Of a stretch of DNA of 64,000 nt, positions 28,683-35,800 are shown piece by piece (position 1 is the first letter of the stretch; each line of letters starts with the position of its first letter). The DNA is from GWF2-38-69 sp965228125 (lineage in GTDB: Bacteria; Verrucomicrobiota; Lentisphaeria; Victivallales; GWF2-38-69). The notes under the pieces are model-generated. The model saw only the letters and a program-made list of their open reading frames with translations. It was not told where the DNA came from and did no database searches. The translations under genes were made by a program, and so were the position numbers. The stretch lies in contig OZ245791.1 in the NCBI GenBank assembly GCA_965228125.1, positions 2,356,001-2,420,000 of the forward strand, given 5' to 3'.

Positions 28683-30512
28683 TTGGCTATAGAACTTCAC
28701 AATAAAGAAGAATCGCTGTACAAGGGCGCATTTAAGTCTCTTGGAGTCGTATTTGGAGATATAGGAACGAGTCCTATTTACACTCTTTCGGTTATTTTCA
28801 TGCTTCTTAAACCTACTGAAGATAACATAATATCCATTTTGTCTCTGATAGTCTGGACGCTACTTACTGTCGTTACGATGAAGTATGTCTGGCTGGCTAT
28901 GAGTTTGAGCAGAAGAGGAGAGGGAGGGATAGTGGTACTGCTGGACATACTCTCCTCCTATATCAAAAAAGGGCGGACACTTACATTTATTTCATTCTTG
29001 GCTTATATCGGGATTTCTTTGATGATAGGTGATGGGATTATCACACCTGCTATTTCTATCCTTAGTGCCGTAGAGGGTATAAAGCTCATTCCAGGCGTAG
29101 CGAACATTCATCAGAGCATACTTATTTTCCTGGCGGCGGTTATAGCTATTGTTTTATTGTCATATCAGAGAAAAGGAACGGATAAGGTCGCTAAAACTTT
29201 TTCTCCGATAATGATGGTATGGTTTACGTCTTTGCTCCTTTATGGTTTGTTTCATCTTATTCAGGCTCCATGGGTTTTGAAAGCTATCAATCCTTGGTAT
29301 GGAGTCTCATTCCTGTTCAATCACGGGTTTTTAGGCTTCTTTACTTTATCCGAAGTAATACTTTGCGCGACTGGCGGCGAGGCTCTTTATGCCGATATGG
29401 GACACCTGGGTAGGAAGCCGATTACTGTAGCGTGGAGCTTTGTTATGGTAGCTTTGGTGATTAACTACATGGGACAGGGAGCTTATATGCTTAAGTATCA
29501 TGTTTCGCAGAATTTGCTTTTCGGAATGGTTTTCCATGAAACCAGCTTTTTATATATACCGTTTCTTGTTCTAAGTATATTAGCCACGGTTATAGCATCC
29601 CAGGCTATGATCAGCGGAATATTCTCAATAGTGTATCAGGCTATAAATCTGAGAATACTGCCGTTGATGAGAATAGATTTCACTTCTGCAAAAATTAAGG
29701 GGCAGATTTATATTTCTTCGGTCAACTGGTTTCTTCTCTTTTTTATAGTCATAATAATGCTTGAGTTTAAGGACTCGTCCAATCTTGCGGCAGCATACGG
29801 TTTAGCTGTTACAGGGGCTATGTTTCTTGCCGGTATTATGATGGCTATGATATTCTTTATACGAAAACAGTATGTTAAACTTATATGTACGATATTTGTT
29901 ACTTTTATAGTAGGCGTATTTTTGGCTTCGACCACGATGAAGATCCCTTATGGCGGGTATTGGTCAATTCTCTTGGGATGCATACCTTTAGGCATAATTA
30001 TAATTTACATGAAAGGGCAGAAAAGGTTATTCAAGGTAATGAACCCTATTCCTCTTGATAGATTCCTGATATGCTACAATGAGGCTTACAAGGAACTCTC
30101 AAAAATTAAAGGTACAGCTATTTTTCTGGTCAGGGATGAAAAGATTATTCCGCCGTACGTACTCCATACAATGATAAAAAACCAGATCATTTATGAGGAT
30201 AATATTTTTGTTTCAATCGAAAGGAAAGAGGGCCCCTGGGGAATTTCATACGGTTTCAAAGATACTCTTTCTGAAGGTTTGAGGGTTTTTGAAATTAAGA
30301 TGGGGTATATGGAAATAGAAGATATTGAGAAAATATTCAGAGTTTCCTGGATCAAGGAAAAGGCTATATTTTACGGCATAGAAGACATATACTCCATGAA
30401 CCCTGTATGGAGAATTTTCGCAATAATGAAGATGCTTCTTCCTTCGTATGTGAGGTTTTACAATCTCCCTGCTTCAGAACTTCATGGAGTTACTACTAAA
30501 ATCGATATGTGA
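28683..30512 (+). CDS. kup: Kup-type potassium transporter
   Basis: 609 aa with 12 membrane segments and a cytoplasmic C-terminal domain from about 450, the usual Kup/HAK/KT architecture. Motifs are GVVFGDIGTSPIYTL (about 21-35), SRRGEGGIVVL and GDGIITPAISILSAVEG. The start must be TTG: no ATG exists before conserved residues, and an in-frame stop lies just upstream. Proton-coupled K+ uptake at the inner membrane. This is the last chromosomal-backbone gene before the integron array. Confidence 0.95.
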   Translation: MAIELHNKEESLYKGAFKSLGVVFGDIGTSPIYTLSVIFMLLKPTEDNIISILSLIVWTLLTVVTMKYVWLAMSLSRRGEGGIVVLLDILSSYIKKGRTLTFISFLAYIGISLMIGDGIITPAISILSAVEGIKLIPGVANIHQSILIFLAAVIAIVLLSYQRKGTDKVAKTFSPIMMVWFTSLLLYGLFHLIQAPWVLKAINPWYGVSFLFNHGFLGFFTLSEVILCATGGEALYADMGHLGRKPITVAWSFVMVALVINYMGQGAYMLKYHVSQNLLFGMVFHETSFLYIPFLVLSILATVIASQAMISGIFSIVYQAINLRILPLMRIDFTSAKIKGQIYISSVNWFLLFFIVIIMLEFKDSSNLAAAYGLAVTGAMFLAGIMMAMIFFIRKQYVKLICTIFVTFIVGVFLASTTMKIPYGGYWSILLGCIPLGIIIIYMKGQKRLFKVMNPIPLDRFLICYNEAYKELSKIKGTAIFLVRDEKIIPPYVLHTMIKNQIIYEDNIFVSIERKEGPWGISYGFKDTLSEGLRVFEIKMGYMEIEDIEKIFRVSWIKEKAIFYGIEDIYSMNPVWRIFAIMKMLLPSYVRFYNLPASELHGVTTKIDM

Positions 30513-30555
30513 TTTTAGTATTCGTGCATGAAAAGCCGAACAGTATTGCTTTTAT

Positions 30556-30627
30556 GTTTAACAATATGTCCACCCATCTTGTTTGAGCGGAGCGTTTTCC
30601 AGATTAAGCGCACCTGCCCTGTTAGCT
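30556..30627 (-). repeat. attC site of cassette 17 (distal end of array)
   Basis: GTTTAAC (30556-30562) and GTTAGCT (30621-30627) are the outer boxes. The interior has GAGCGGAGCG and TTAAGCGCACCT, shared with the next two sites but not with the others. The AGCTAAC box on the minus strand matches the TTAGCT start of cassette 17. Confidence 0.75.
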
Positions 30628-30628
30628 T

Positions 30629-31084
30629 TTATTTTATTGATTTTTTAAATGCTTTATATTCGTTTGTCTTGTATCCCAGAGATAGATAGAATTTGTGGGC
30701 ATTTGGTCTATCAGTATCTGTAATGAGCATGATATACGAGCAATTTAATTGTTCTGCTATTTCCTCAATTTTATTCATCAATGCTTTACCAATACCCAAA
30801 CGACGAAATTTACTACTGACAACGACATCCTCAACAATCATAAAAGATTTACATTTCCCAAATAACATCTGACACGAAACGCCTAATAGTGTTCCTGCAA
30901 GGATTCCATCAACTCTAGCTCCTAATAGTACATGGTTGGAATCATCTTTGACTTTTAAAAGAGTTTTCCTCATCTTATCTATTGAAGCTTCATTGTCCTG
31001 AAGTTCCTGATATAAACTTGCTAATTCCTTTAGATCGTCTTCTTTTATTTTTGCTATTTTGATTTTGTTTGATTGGTCATTCAT
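30629..31084 (-). CDS. GNAT family N-acetyltransferase (cassette 17)
   Basis: 151 aa. The GNAT acetyl-CoA-binding motif is in KFRRLGIGKALMNKIEE (about 90-107), followed by LITDTDRPNAHKFYLSLGYK (about 119-138), the classic Y-x-x-x-G-Y-K end of the fold. It transfers acetyl from acetyl-CoA to an unknown substrate. The stop codon lies just before its attC site. No good Shine-Dalgarno is seen before the ATG. Confidence 0.88.
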   Translation of the reverse strand: MNDQSNKIKIAKIKEDDLKELASLYQELQDNEASIDKMRKTLLKVKDDSNHVLLGARVDGILAGTLLGVSCQMLFGKCKSFMIVEDVVVSSKFRRLGIGKALMNKIEEIAEQLNCSYIMLITDTDRPNAHKFYLSLGYKTNEYKAFKKSIK

Positions 31085-31090
31085 TTTTTA

Positions 31091-31162
31091 AGCTAACATT
31101 TAAGTCTCTTGTCTGGAAAAGAGCGGAGCGATTTCCATGTTAAGTGCATCTACAAGTTAATT
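31091..31162 (-). repeat. attC site of cassette 16
   Basis: Outer boxes AGCTAAC (31091-31097) and GTTAATT (31156-31162). The inner hairpin TGGAAA/TTTCCA surrounds GAGCGGAGCG, followed by TTAAGTGCATCTAC. Same subtype as the sites of cassettes 15 and 17. Confidence 0.75.
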
Positions 31163-31434
31163 CAATCTTTATGTTTCTTTAATGAGCTTTCAACCAAAGC
31201 TTCTTTATCAAAGCTTTTCCAAAATTCCTTATCTGGTCTTTGTTCTTCGGTTTTCAACTCTACCATCCTGGACAAACTTTCAATATCTTTCCTAAGTAGA
31301 TTTTGAATACATTCTGGAATATGTCGTTTATGTACAATATGGTTTTGTATGCAAAGAACACAATTGCCTCTTATGGGGCATTCTTTTTGACTACAAGGAC
31401 AATTTTTATTATGAGATATATTAAAATCTTTCAT
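31162..31434 (-). CDS. Small Cys-rich protein, possibly DUF6485-like (cassette 16)
   Basis: 90 aa from the second ATG. The frame can be extended to 31485, but that part is attC sequence. The N-terminal half holds NCPCSQKECPIRGNCVLC and HIPECIQN, a CxC...C...CxxC...C pattern that probably binds a metal. It resembles small Cys-rich proteins of the DUF6485 type, but I am not sure. The C-terminal half is charged and helical. The function is unknown. Confidence 0.65.
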   Translation of the reverse strand: MKDFNISHNKNCPCSQKECPIRGNCVLCIQNHIVHKRHIPECIQNLLRKDIESLSRMVELKTEEQRPDKEFWKSFDKEALVESSLKKHKD

Positions 31435-31444
31435 ATTATTTTCT

Positions 31445-31515
31445 TTATAACAATTATGATTTCTTATATTTTCGCAGCGGAGCAAGAAAATATTAAGAGC
31501 ATCTACTGGTTATGA
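31445..31515 (-). repeat. attC site of cassette 15
   Basis: Outer boxes TTATAAC (31445-31451) and GTTATGA (31509-31515). Interior AGCGGAGC and TTAAGAGCATCTAC, as in sites 16 and 17. ATATTTTCG and AGAAAATAT form the inner stem. Confidence 0.75.
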
Positions 31516-31519
31516 GTTT

Positions 31520-31885
31520 TTATTTAGTATGTTCCACGTATTCAACAATTATACCGTCTGGGTGTTGGACTCGCATTTTTATTCCTTTTCGTGGTACGTC
31601 AACCGGGTTTTCTAAAATTGTAATTTTTTCGCTTAGGAAATGATAATAGTATTCTTTTACACTATCTACTAAAAAAGTTATTTTTGTCTTTTTAAATATT
31701 TCTAAATCCTTTTCTGTGCCTGCTAATAATAAAATTGATCCAACCATTGCCAGTTTAAGATTGATTTCAACGTAATCGAATTTCATGCTGCATTTTTCAT
31801 TAAATATATTCTCGTAGAACTTGATTGTTTCATCTAACTCTGACTGGCTTATGAATATTCTTGTAAGAGATTTTATGATTTTCAT
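31520..31885 (-). CDS. VOC (glyoxalase/bleomycin-resistance) superfamily protein (cassette 15)
   Basis: 121 aa, the size of one VOC module with two beta-alpha-beta-beta-beta repeats. Recognisable parts are TRIFISQSELDETIKFYENIF at the start (helix 1, FYENIF) and MRVQHPDGIIVEYVEHTK at the end, with the usual metal-binding Glu in VEYVE. VOC proteins include glyoxalases, dioxygenases and drug-sequestering proteins; the substrate cannot be inferred. The cassette-start region lacks a clear ribosome-binding site. Confidence 0.82.
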   Translation of the reverse strand: MKIIKSLTRIFISQSELDETIKFYENIFNEKCSMKFDYVEINLKLAMVGSILLLAGTEKDLEIFKKTKITFLVDSVKEYYYHFLSEKITILENPVDVPRKGIKMRVQHPDGIIVEYVEHTK

Positions 31886-31900
31886 TTATTTTATTTTTTC

Positions 31901-31929
31901 TTCTAAGATCGAATTCAGCTGCGATTAAC
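31901..31929 (-). repeat. Half attC site of cassette 14
   Basis: TCTAAGAT followed by AATTCAGCTGCGATTAAC matches the left half of the common attC type in this array (AATTCAGCGG...CGATTAG). No right half with GTTRRRY follows. It is a truncated or decayed site next to a truncated gene. Confidence 0.55.
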
Positions 31930-31957
31930 TTTTCTGGAAATACTTATTTTCTTAATT

Positions 31958-32056
31958 TTACCAATACCATTGCATAAGAAACTCAGGCGTTTTTGCCCAT
32001 GTTATCAAGTTTTGATAATCTTTGGATTTAAATTCTTTTACTATTAAGTTCATCAT
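31958..32056 (-). pseudogene. Truncated GNAT acetyltransferase (cassette 14)
   Basis: The frame from ATG at 32054-32056 encodes 32 residues with VKEFKSKDYQNLITWAK and TPEFLMQWYW, then TAA. This matches the N-terminal beta1-alpha1 part of GNAT enzymes that carry a PEFLxQW motif. About 110 or more residues of the fold, including the CoA site, are missing. Together with the half attC at 31901-31929 it looks like a deletion remnant. Confidence 0.6.
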
Positions 32057-32066
32057 AATTTCTTTA

Positions 32067-32124
32067 CCTAATAATATTAAAATTCAGCGGTATTGCTTTA
32101 GGTTTAGTGAAGTGATTGTTAGGG
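32067..32124 (-). repeat. attC site of cassette 13
   Basis: CCTAATA (degenerate outer box, 32067-32073) and GTTAGGG (32118-32124). The inner arms are AAATTCAGCGG and AGTGAAGTGATT. The OsmC stop codon lies inside the site. Confidence 0.7.
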
Positions 32125-32499
32125 TTCCATTTTAAAAGTAATCCGTGATGAAAGTGTTTTGCGTACCGGGCAATTTCTTGCTACTTCCAAAATGTCATTT
32201 CTTTCACTTTCTGATAAATTGCCATCTAATTTTACATTGTAATCAAAGCAAACTTCATTAGGCTGGCTGCGATCAAGGTTTACAGTTGTTGAAATCGTTT
32301 TTAATTGCAATGATTTTTTGTCTGCGTACATTCTGATTGACATGTTTACACAGCATGCCAGCGCGGATTCAAGTAATTCGTGAGGTCTGAATCCATCTCC
32401 GCTACCTCCTTTATTTAACGCTACGTCGCTATAGGAAATAACAGTTCCGTTTGTGAATTTTGTTTTATATGGCTGCTGTTCATTATTGGCTTTGATCAT
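32119..32499 (-). CDS. OsmC family protein (cassette 13)
   Basis: 126 aa. The two conserved redox Cys of the OsmC/Ohr fold are present: ALACCVNMSIRMYA (about 48-61) and ARNCPVRKTLS (about 107-117). Family members reduce organic hydroperoxides or bind small thiol-reactive compounds in the cytoplasm. The short form resembles the YhfA branch rather than Ohr. Its last codons run into the attC site. Confidence 0.87.
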   Translation of the reverse strand: MIKANNEQQPYKTKFTNGTVISYSDVALNKGGSGDGFRPHELLESALACCVNMSIRMYADKKSLQLKTISTTVNLDRSQPNEVCFDYNVKLDGNLSESERNDILEVARNCPVRKTLSSRITFKMEP

Positions 32500-32521
32500 A
32501 TCTAAGCTCTTACTTATTGTT

Positions 32522-32580
32522 TATTTTAAATAAAATTCAACTGTTTGCGATTAACACGTCCTCTGGAGAATTGTCATTTA
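32522..32580 (-). repeat. Degenerate attC site of cassette 12
   Basis: TTTTAAATAAAATTCAACTG...CGATTAAC...GGAGAATTGTCATTT keeps the AATTC/GAATT arms. The outer box is GTCATTT instead of GTTATTT, so recombination competence is doubtful. Confidence 0.5.
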
Positions 32581-33113
32581 AATTTATAATTTGTTTTATA
32601 GTCGTTATATTTAATTTTCGCATAGTCTGATTCCGAAATGATTTTATCAGCTTTTGACTCTGCTGGATAGCCGACAGCAAGCATCATTTCGACCCTTAAA
32701 TAATCAGGAATATCGAGTAATTGCTTAATGTATTCTTCTGATAATAATTGTTCATTGGCATATCTTTTTCTTATTTGGATCCAGCACGAACCCAGTCCTA
32801 AAGATTCGGATGTAAAATGTAGTATTGTTGCAGCAATTGAAGAGTCTTCTATCCAGACATCTGTTTTTCTTTCATCAGCAAGAACAATAATGAGGATGTT
32901 TGAGTCTTTTATAAAGTCAGCGGAATTTGTTTTTGCTTTTGATAACCTGGCTATTAGTTCTTTATTATCAACGATTATAAACTCCCAGGGTTTAATATTA
33001 TTCCCTGATGGGGAATACAATGCCGACTTTATAAGAGCTTCTATGGTTTCTCTTGGTATTTTGTCTTTCTTATATTTTCTTATGCTTCTTCTTGTCTTTA
33101 GTAAATCTATCAT
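32574..33113 (-). CDS. Nitroreductase family flavoprotein (cassette 12)
   Basis: 179 aa. N-terminal FMN-phosphate motif TRRSIRKYKKDKIP (about 7-20), SPSGNNIKPWEFIIVDN (about 34-50), and the C-terminal LGLGSCWIQ plus MLAVGYPAE. This is the short single-domain nitroreductase type that uses FMN and NAD(P)H. A GAGG Shine-Dalgarno precedes the ATG. A perfect 15-bp inverted repeat immediately upstream (33126-33175) suggests its own regulated promoter. Confidence 0.9.
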   Translation of the reverse strand: MIDLLKTRRSIRKYKKDKIPRETIEALIKSALYSPSGNNIKPWEFIIVDNKELIARLSKAKTNSADFIKDSNILIIVLADERKTDVWIEDSSIAATILHFTSESLGLGSCWIQIRKRYANEQLLSEEYIKQLLDIPDYLRVEMMLAVGYPAESKADKIISESDYAKIKYNDYKTNYKFK

Positions 33114-33125
33114 TTCTACCTCTTC

Positions 33126-33175
33126 AATAGTTACTATACAATACCGCGACTAGTGTATCGTGTATAGTAACTATT
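33126..33175 (-). promoter_or_regulatory. Perfect 15-bp inverted repeat upstream of nitroreductase, likely operator
   Basis: AATAGTTACTATACA (33126-33140) is the exact reverse complement of 33161-33175, with a 20-nt spacer. It lies 13 nt upstream of the nitroreductase ATG and inside the cassette, separate from attC at 33192. Such TACTATA-type palindromes are typical sites for HxlR/MarR-type regulators of nitroreductases (established for the families; assignment here is inference). A transcript hairpin is the alternative. Confidence 0.6.
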
Positions 33176-33191
33176 CAAAGATAGTTTTTAT

Positions 33192-33250
33192 TGATAACAT
33201 AGAGTTCAGCTACCGAGCTTAGCGAGGTTCGCTGGACTGACAAGTTATCG
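33192..33250 (-). repeat. attC site of cassette 11
   Basis: Outer boxes TGATAAC (33192-33198) and GTTATCG (33244-33250). Inner arms AGTTCAGC and GCTGGACTG with an unpaired base, around CCGAGCTTAGCGAGG. Confidence 0.82.
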
Positions 33251-33251
33251 T

Positions 33252-34082
33252 TTACCATAATTCTATTTTTTTGCCCTTTAGTATGAAATGTAGTGTAAAA
33301 CCAACTGCAACCATTGTAATACATCCCATTGCAGTTGCTTCTGCTCCGGTAAACTGTGATACTCTTTGTCCGTTTAATGTAACATGGAAGAAATCCATGC
33401 CATAAACAATGCCTAAAAAATAATTCCAACCAACATGTATCCCTGCAGGAATCCAAACGGATTTAGTTTTGAAGTAAGCATAACTTGCTGCCCACCCCAT
33501 GAATGTAGCATTCAATGAAGAGAAAATTGTATATTTCGGATTAAAAATAAAATGAAGTAAGCCGAATATTAGCCCTACTAAAATAATTGCTATTATTGGT
33601 GAAAAAACTTTCCCAAGTTTTTTTAATATCCATGTTCTCAGCACAATCTCTTCCATTGTACCCTGAAAAAGACTTGCAGGAAAAAGCAATGCTATTAATG
33701 CTATAAACTTAAATGTACTTTGAGTTACTGTAGAATAATCTGGGTTGTGTATTAACAAAAAAGTAATCCAGGTTATCAAAGCTGCAATTATAGCTAAAAT
33801 AAGGCCTATGCCAAATAGATTAACAGAGTTTCTATTGAATGATATGCCTACATCTGCTAATGATTCTTTATCTGCGACTTTGGCAAAAATATAGACAATC
33901 ATTATCATTTCAATAAAAATTATAAATTGAATTCCTATGATTGCAATTAGCTGTAGATACTGGTTTGATATTTCTCTTATGTAAGTATGAAATCCTAACA
34001 ATGAATAGGAGCCTAGCATTACAAATGTTGAAATAGTTAAGAATATTAAAATTAAAACTACTGATATGATTTTCTTTTTCAT
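33252..34082 (-). CDS. CPBP family intramembrane metalloprotease (cassette 11)
   Basis: 276 aa with about eight membrane segments. The CPBP/Abi (CAAX prenyl protease 2) motifs are EEIVLR (about 143-148), FGLLHF with its His (about 170), and GIHVGWNY (about 218). This family includes eukaryotic Rce1, immunity proteins for bacteriocins and uncharacterised bacterial membrane proteases. It starts with MKKK after a purine-rich ribosome-binding stretch. Unusually large for a cassette gene in this array. Confidence 0.88.
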   Translation of the reverse strand: MKKKIISVVLILIFLTISTFVMLGSYSLLGFHTYIREISNQYLQLIAIIGIQFIIFIEMIMIVYIFAKVADKESLADVGISFNRNSVNLFGIGLILAIIAALITWITFLLIHNPDYSTVTQSTFKFIALIALLFPASLFQGTMEEIVLRTWILKKLGKVFSPIIAIILVGLIFGLLHFIFNPKYTIFSSLNATFMGWAASYAYFKTKSVWIPAGIHVGWNYFLGIVYGMDFFHVTLNGQRVSQFTGAEATAMGCITMVAVGFTLHFILKGKKIELW

Positions 34083-34102
34083 CTCTCTTTCTCTTTTTTT
34101 GT

Positions 34103-34162
34103 CGATGACAATTTGATCACCTGCCGAGCGGAAGCGAGGTTAGATGAAGCGACTTGTTACAA
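34103..34162 (-). repeat. attC site of cassette 10
   Basis: Outer boxes CGATGAC (34103-34109) and GTTACAA (34156-34162), with arms TGATCACCTGCC and GGTTAGATGAAGC. TTGTAAC on the minus strand complements the cassette 10 start TTACAA. Confidence 0.75.
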
Positions 34163-34206
34163 TTATATTTTTTTTTATCACACGGAGGCGCCAAGCCACA
34201 AAGAAA

Positions 34207-34626
34207 TTATATGATATTACCATTGATGACTCTTGAAATACCATCTTTCATAAGTGCCTCTCCAAAATTCAACAAATAACCCAACTTACAATTTTTTAAT
34301 CTAAGATATGTCAACAATTGTTTTTTGTGTACTTTGGAAACAGATTCTACAGATTTTAATTCAATAATGACTTTGTCCTCGACAATAATATCTGCTCTAA
34401 ACCCTTCATCAAACTTAATTCCCTTAAAACATATGGGAATAGATTTCTGTCTTTCTACTTTTAGATTATGTGCTTGAAGTTCATTGTATAGAATTACCTC
34501 ATATACTGTTTTAAGTAATCCCTGCCCAAGCTCTTTATGAATATTAACGGCACAATCTACTATAATTTTACCTATTTCATTTTCTTTGTGTCTCTGAGGC
34601 TTTGTGTGATTTTTTATTTGTAACAT
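34207..34626 (-). CDS. GxxExxY protein (cassette 10)
   Basis: 139 aa. The defining motif GLLKTVYEVILYNEL (G-x-x-x-x-x-YE variant, about 36-50) and a nuclease-like core ADIIVEDKVIIELKSV (about 78-93) fit the GxxExxY family, which has a PD-(D/E)xK-like D...E-x-K arrangement. The biochemical role of the family is unknown. The start ATG lies in the AATGTTAC of the preceding attC, so the gene may depend on the upstream cassette for initiation. A later start near ENEIGK is an alternative. Confidence 0.87.
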   Translation of the reverse strand: MLQIKNHTKPQRHKENEIGKIIVDCAVNIHKELGQGLLKTVYEVILYNELQAHNLKVERQKSIPICFKGIKFDEGFRADIIVEDKVIIELKSVESVSKVHKKQLLTYLRLKNCKLGYLLNFGEALMKDGISRVINGNII

Positions 34627-34678
34627 TAGAATTCAGCGGCGCGCGATTAGCGCATTAGGTGGAATGATTTAGTTAGGA
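34618..34678 (-). repeat. attC site of cassette 9
   Basis: Outer boxes TTGTAAC (34618-34624) and GTTAGGA (34672-34678). Arms AATTCAGCGGCGCGCGATTAG and the GGTGGAATGATT side. It contains the stop of the cupin gene and the start of the GxxExxY gene. Confidence 0.82.
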
Positions 34679-35100
34679 TTTGAATTTGTTTTAATGGTTA
34701 TGGGAGTGTCCTCTGTCCCGGCATAGAAAACTATGATTTCTGCAACTCCATTTCCTTCATTTTTTCCATAGTGCCCTTTATTAACAAGTTCGATGATTGA
34801 ATCTCCAGCTTTTAGATGTAATAGCTCTCCATTTTCTTTTACAACAGTTAGTTCCCCTTTCAATAGCACGCCTGCATTAATTACTGGATGTTTATGTAGC
34901 GGCAACTGTGTCTTTGGAGGAATTAAGATTTTTAAGATAGTTATTTTCGGTTTACCTTTTGGGTAATTTGGTAATGGCTCACCATCCCAACTTGAACCAG
35001 ATTGGGCTAATACATCAACCTTAATAGTGGCAACTTCATCAGCTGCAATATAGTTTGATAGTATTAAAGACAGGAATATTCCCAAAAATATTTTTTTCAC
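34669..35100 (-). CDS. Exported cupin-domain protein (cassette 9)
   Basis: 143 aa from a GTG start with an AGGAG Shine-Dalgarno (the attC precedes it). A signal peptide (MKKIFLGIFLSLILSNYIAA) points to the periplasm. The single cupin barrel has LPLHKHPVINAGVLLKGELT (about 66-85), which gives the two His of cupin motif 1, and AGDSIIELVNKGHYGKN (about 98-114) as motif 2. It resembles cupins fused to chrR or dioxygenase families, but the substrate is unknown. The last residues (NSNPN) come from attC sequence. Confidence 0.83.
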   Translation of the reverse strand: MKKIFLGIFLSLILSNYIAADEVATIKVDVLAQSGSSWDGEPLPNYPKGKPKITILKILIPPKTQLPLHKHPVINAGVLLKGELTVVKENGELLHLKAGDSIIELVNKGHYGKNEGNGVAEIIVFYAGTEDTPITIKTNSNPN

Positions 35101-35114
35101 TCTTCTCCTTTTCT

Positions 35115-35173
35115 TTATAACATTGAGTTCAGTGGCGCGCGATTAGCGCGTTCGCTGCAACGGCTGGTTACCA
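35115..35173 (-). repeat. attC site of cassette 8
   Basis: Outer boxes TTATAAC (35115-35121) and GTTACCA (35167-35173). Arms GTTCAGTGGCGCGCGATTAG and CGCGTTCGCTGCAAC. The ParE-like toxin frame ends inside it. Confidence 0.87.
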
Positions 35174-35487
35174 GTTTCCTTTTTTATTCTATTTTTGAAT
35201 TTGGGATAAAGTAATTGCCGTCCATGGACAACTGCAAGAATATATACAATAGAATCAGCTATCTCATAAATAATTCTGTAACTGTAAACGAAATGTTCTC
35301 TTACTTTTTCGTTGTCTTCTTCGGGAACCACTCTCCCGGAATGTGGAAAGATTGATAAATTCCTGGTTATTTCTAGAATCTTAGTAACTACACTGGATGC
35401 ATAAAGGTGAGAATCTTTTTCAATATACTCCGCTATCCCTTCAATGTCTTTTAAAGCATCATCAGACCAGATTACTTTATAATCCAT
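35143..35487 (-). CDS. ParE/RelE family toxin (cassette 8)
   Basis: 114 aa. The ParE/RelE fold is recognisable: VIWSDDALKDIEGIAEYIE at the start, FPHSGRVVPE (about 52-61), REHFVYSYRIIYEI (about 68-81) and ILAVVHGRQLL near the end. Members poison DNA gyrase or cleave mRNA. It overlaps the antitoxin by 16 nt. The C-terminal residues GNQPLQRTR are encoded by the attC site itself, a tail that arises when a cassette gene has no stop before attC. Confidence 0.88.
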   Translation of the reverse strand: MDYKVIWSDDALKDIEGIAEYIEKDSHLYASSVVTKILEITRNLSIFPHSGRVVPEEDNEKVREHFVYSYRIIYEIADSIVYILAVVHGRQLLYPKFKNRIKKETGNQPLQRTR

Positions 35488-35663
35488 TTTTCTAACCTTT
35501 TTTCTACTTCATCCTGAGTATGAATTTTGCCTTGATTTATCTGTTCTCTGGATTTAGATAATTTTTCAGCAATGTAAAGATGATATTGTATATCCTCAAA
35601 AGTAGAATTGTCAGGTAGATTTTTGATTATTTTTTCTGCTTCATTTTTGGCTGTCAACAACAT
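35472..35663 (-). CDS. Antitoxin partner of ParE/RelE toxin (cassette 8)
   Basis: 63 aa, acidic. It contains IIKNLPDNSTFEDIQYHLYI (about 12-31), the pattern of short antitoxins found upstream of ParE-type toxins (LPDDATWDDI-like). A GGAGG Shine-Dalgarno and a promoter lie upstream. The last codons overlap the toxin start, which couples their translation. The C-terminus would wrap around the toxin. Confidence 0.85.
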   Translation of the reverse strand: MLLTAKNEAEKIIKNLPDNSTFEDIQYHLYIAEKLSKSREQINQGKIHTQDEVEKRLEKWIIK

Positions 35664-35692
35664 GGTATACCTCCATAACTTGTTATATGGAT

Positions 35693-35721
35693 ATTATATC
35701 TTCATTTTGTCATTATAGCAA
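35693..35721 (-). promoter_or_regulatory. Promoter of toxin-antitoxin cassette
   Basis: On the minus strand TTGCTA (35716-35721) and a perfect TATAAT (35693-35698) are separated by 17 nt, about 30 nt upstream of the antitoxin ATG and inside the cassette. Most cassettes lack their own promoter; toxin-antitoxin cassettes are the known exception. Confidence 0.7.
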
Positions 35722-35741
35722 TTTGTATCTGATTTCTATTT

Positions 35742-35799
35742 GGGTAACATTGAATTCAGCGGCGCACGATTAGTTCATTTGTCTGAATGTGCATTAAAA
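35742..35799 (-). repeat. attC site of cassette 7 (degenerate outer box)
   Basis: GGGTAAC (35742-35748) is intact. The partner box is ATTAAAA (35793-35799) where GTTAAAA would be expected. Arms AATTCAGCGGCGCACGATTAG and TGTCTGAAT. Confidence 0.7.
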
Positions 35800-35800
35800 G

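Noticed and set aside
31109..31515. Plus-strand frames over the distal cassettes
   Set aside because: They run through attC sites and oppose the Cys-rich gene. No family features.
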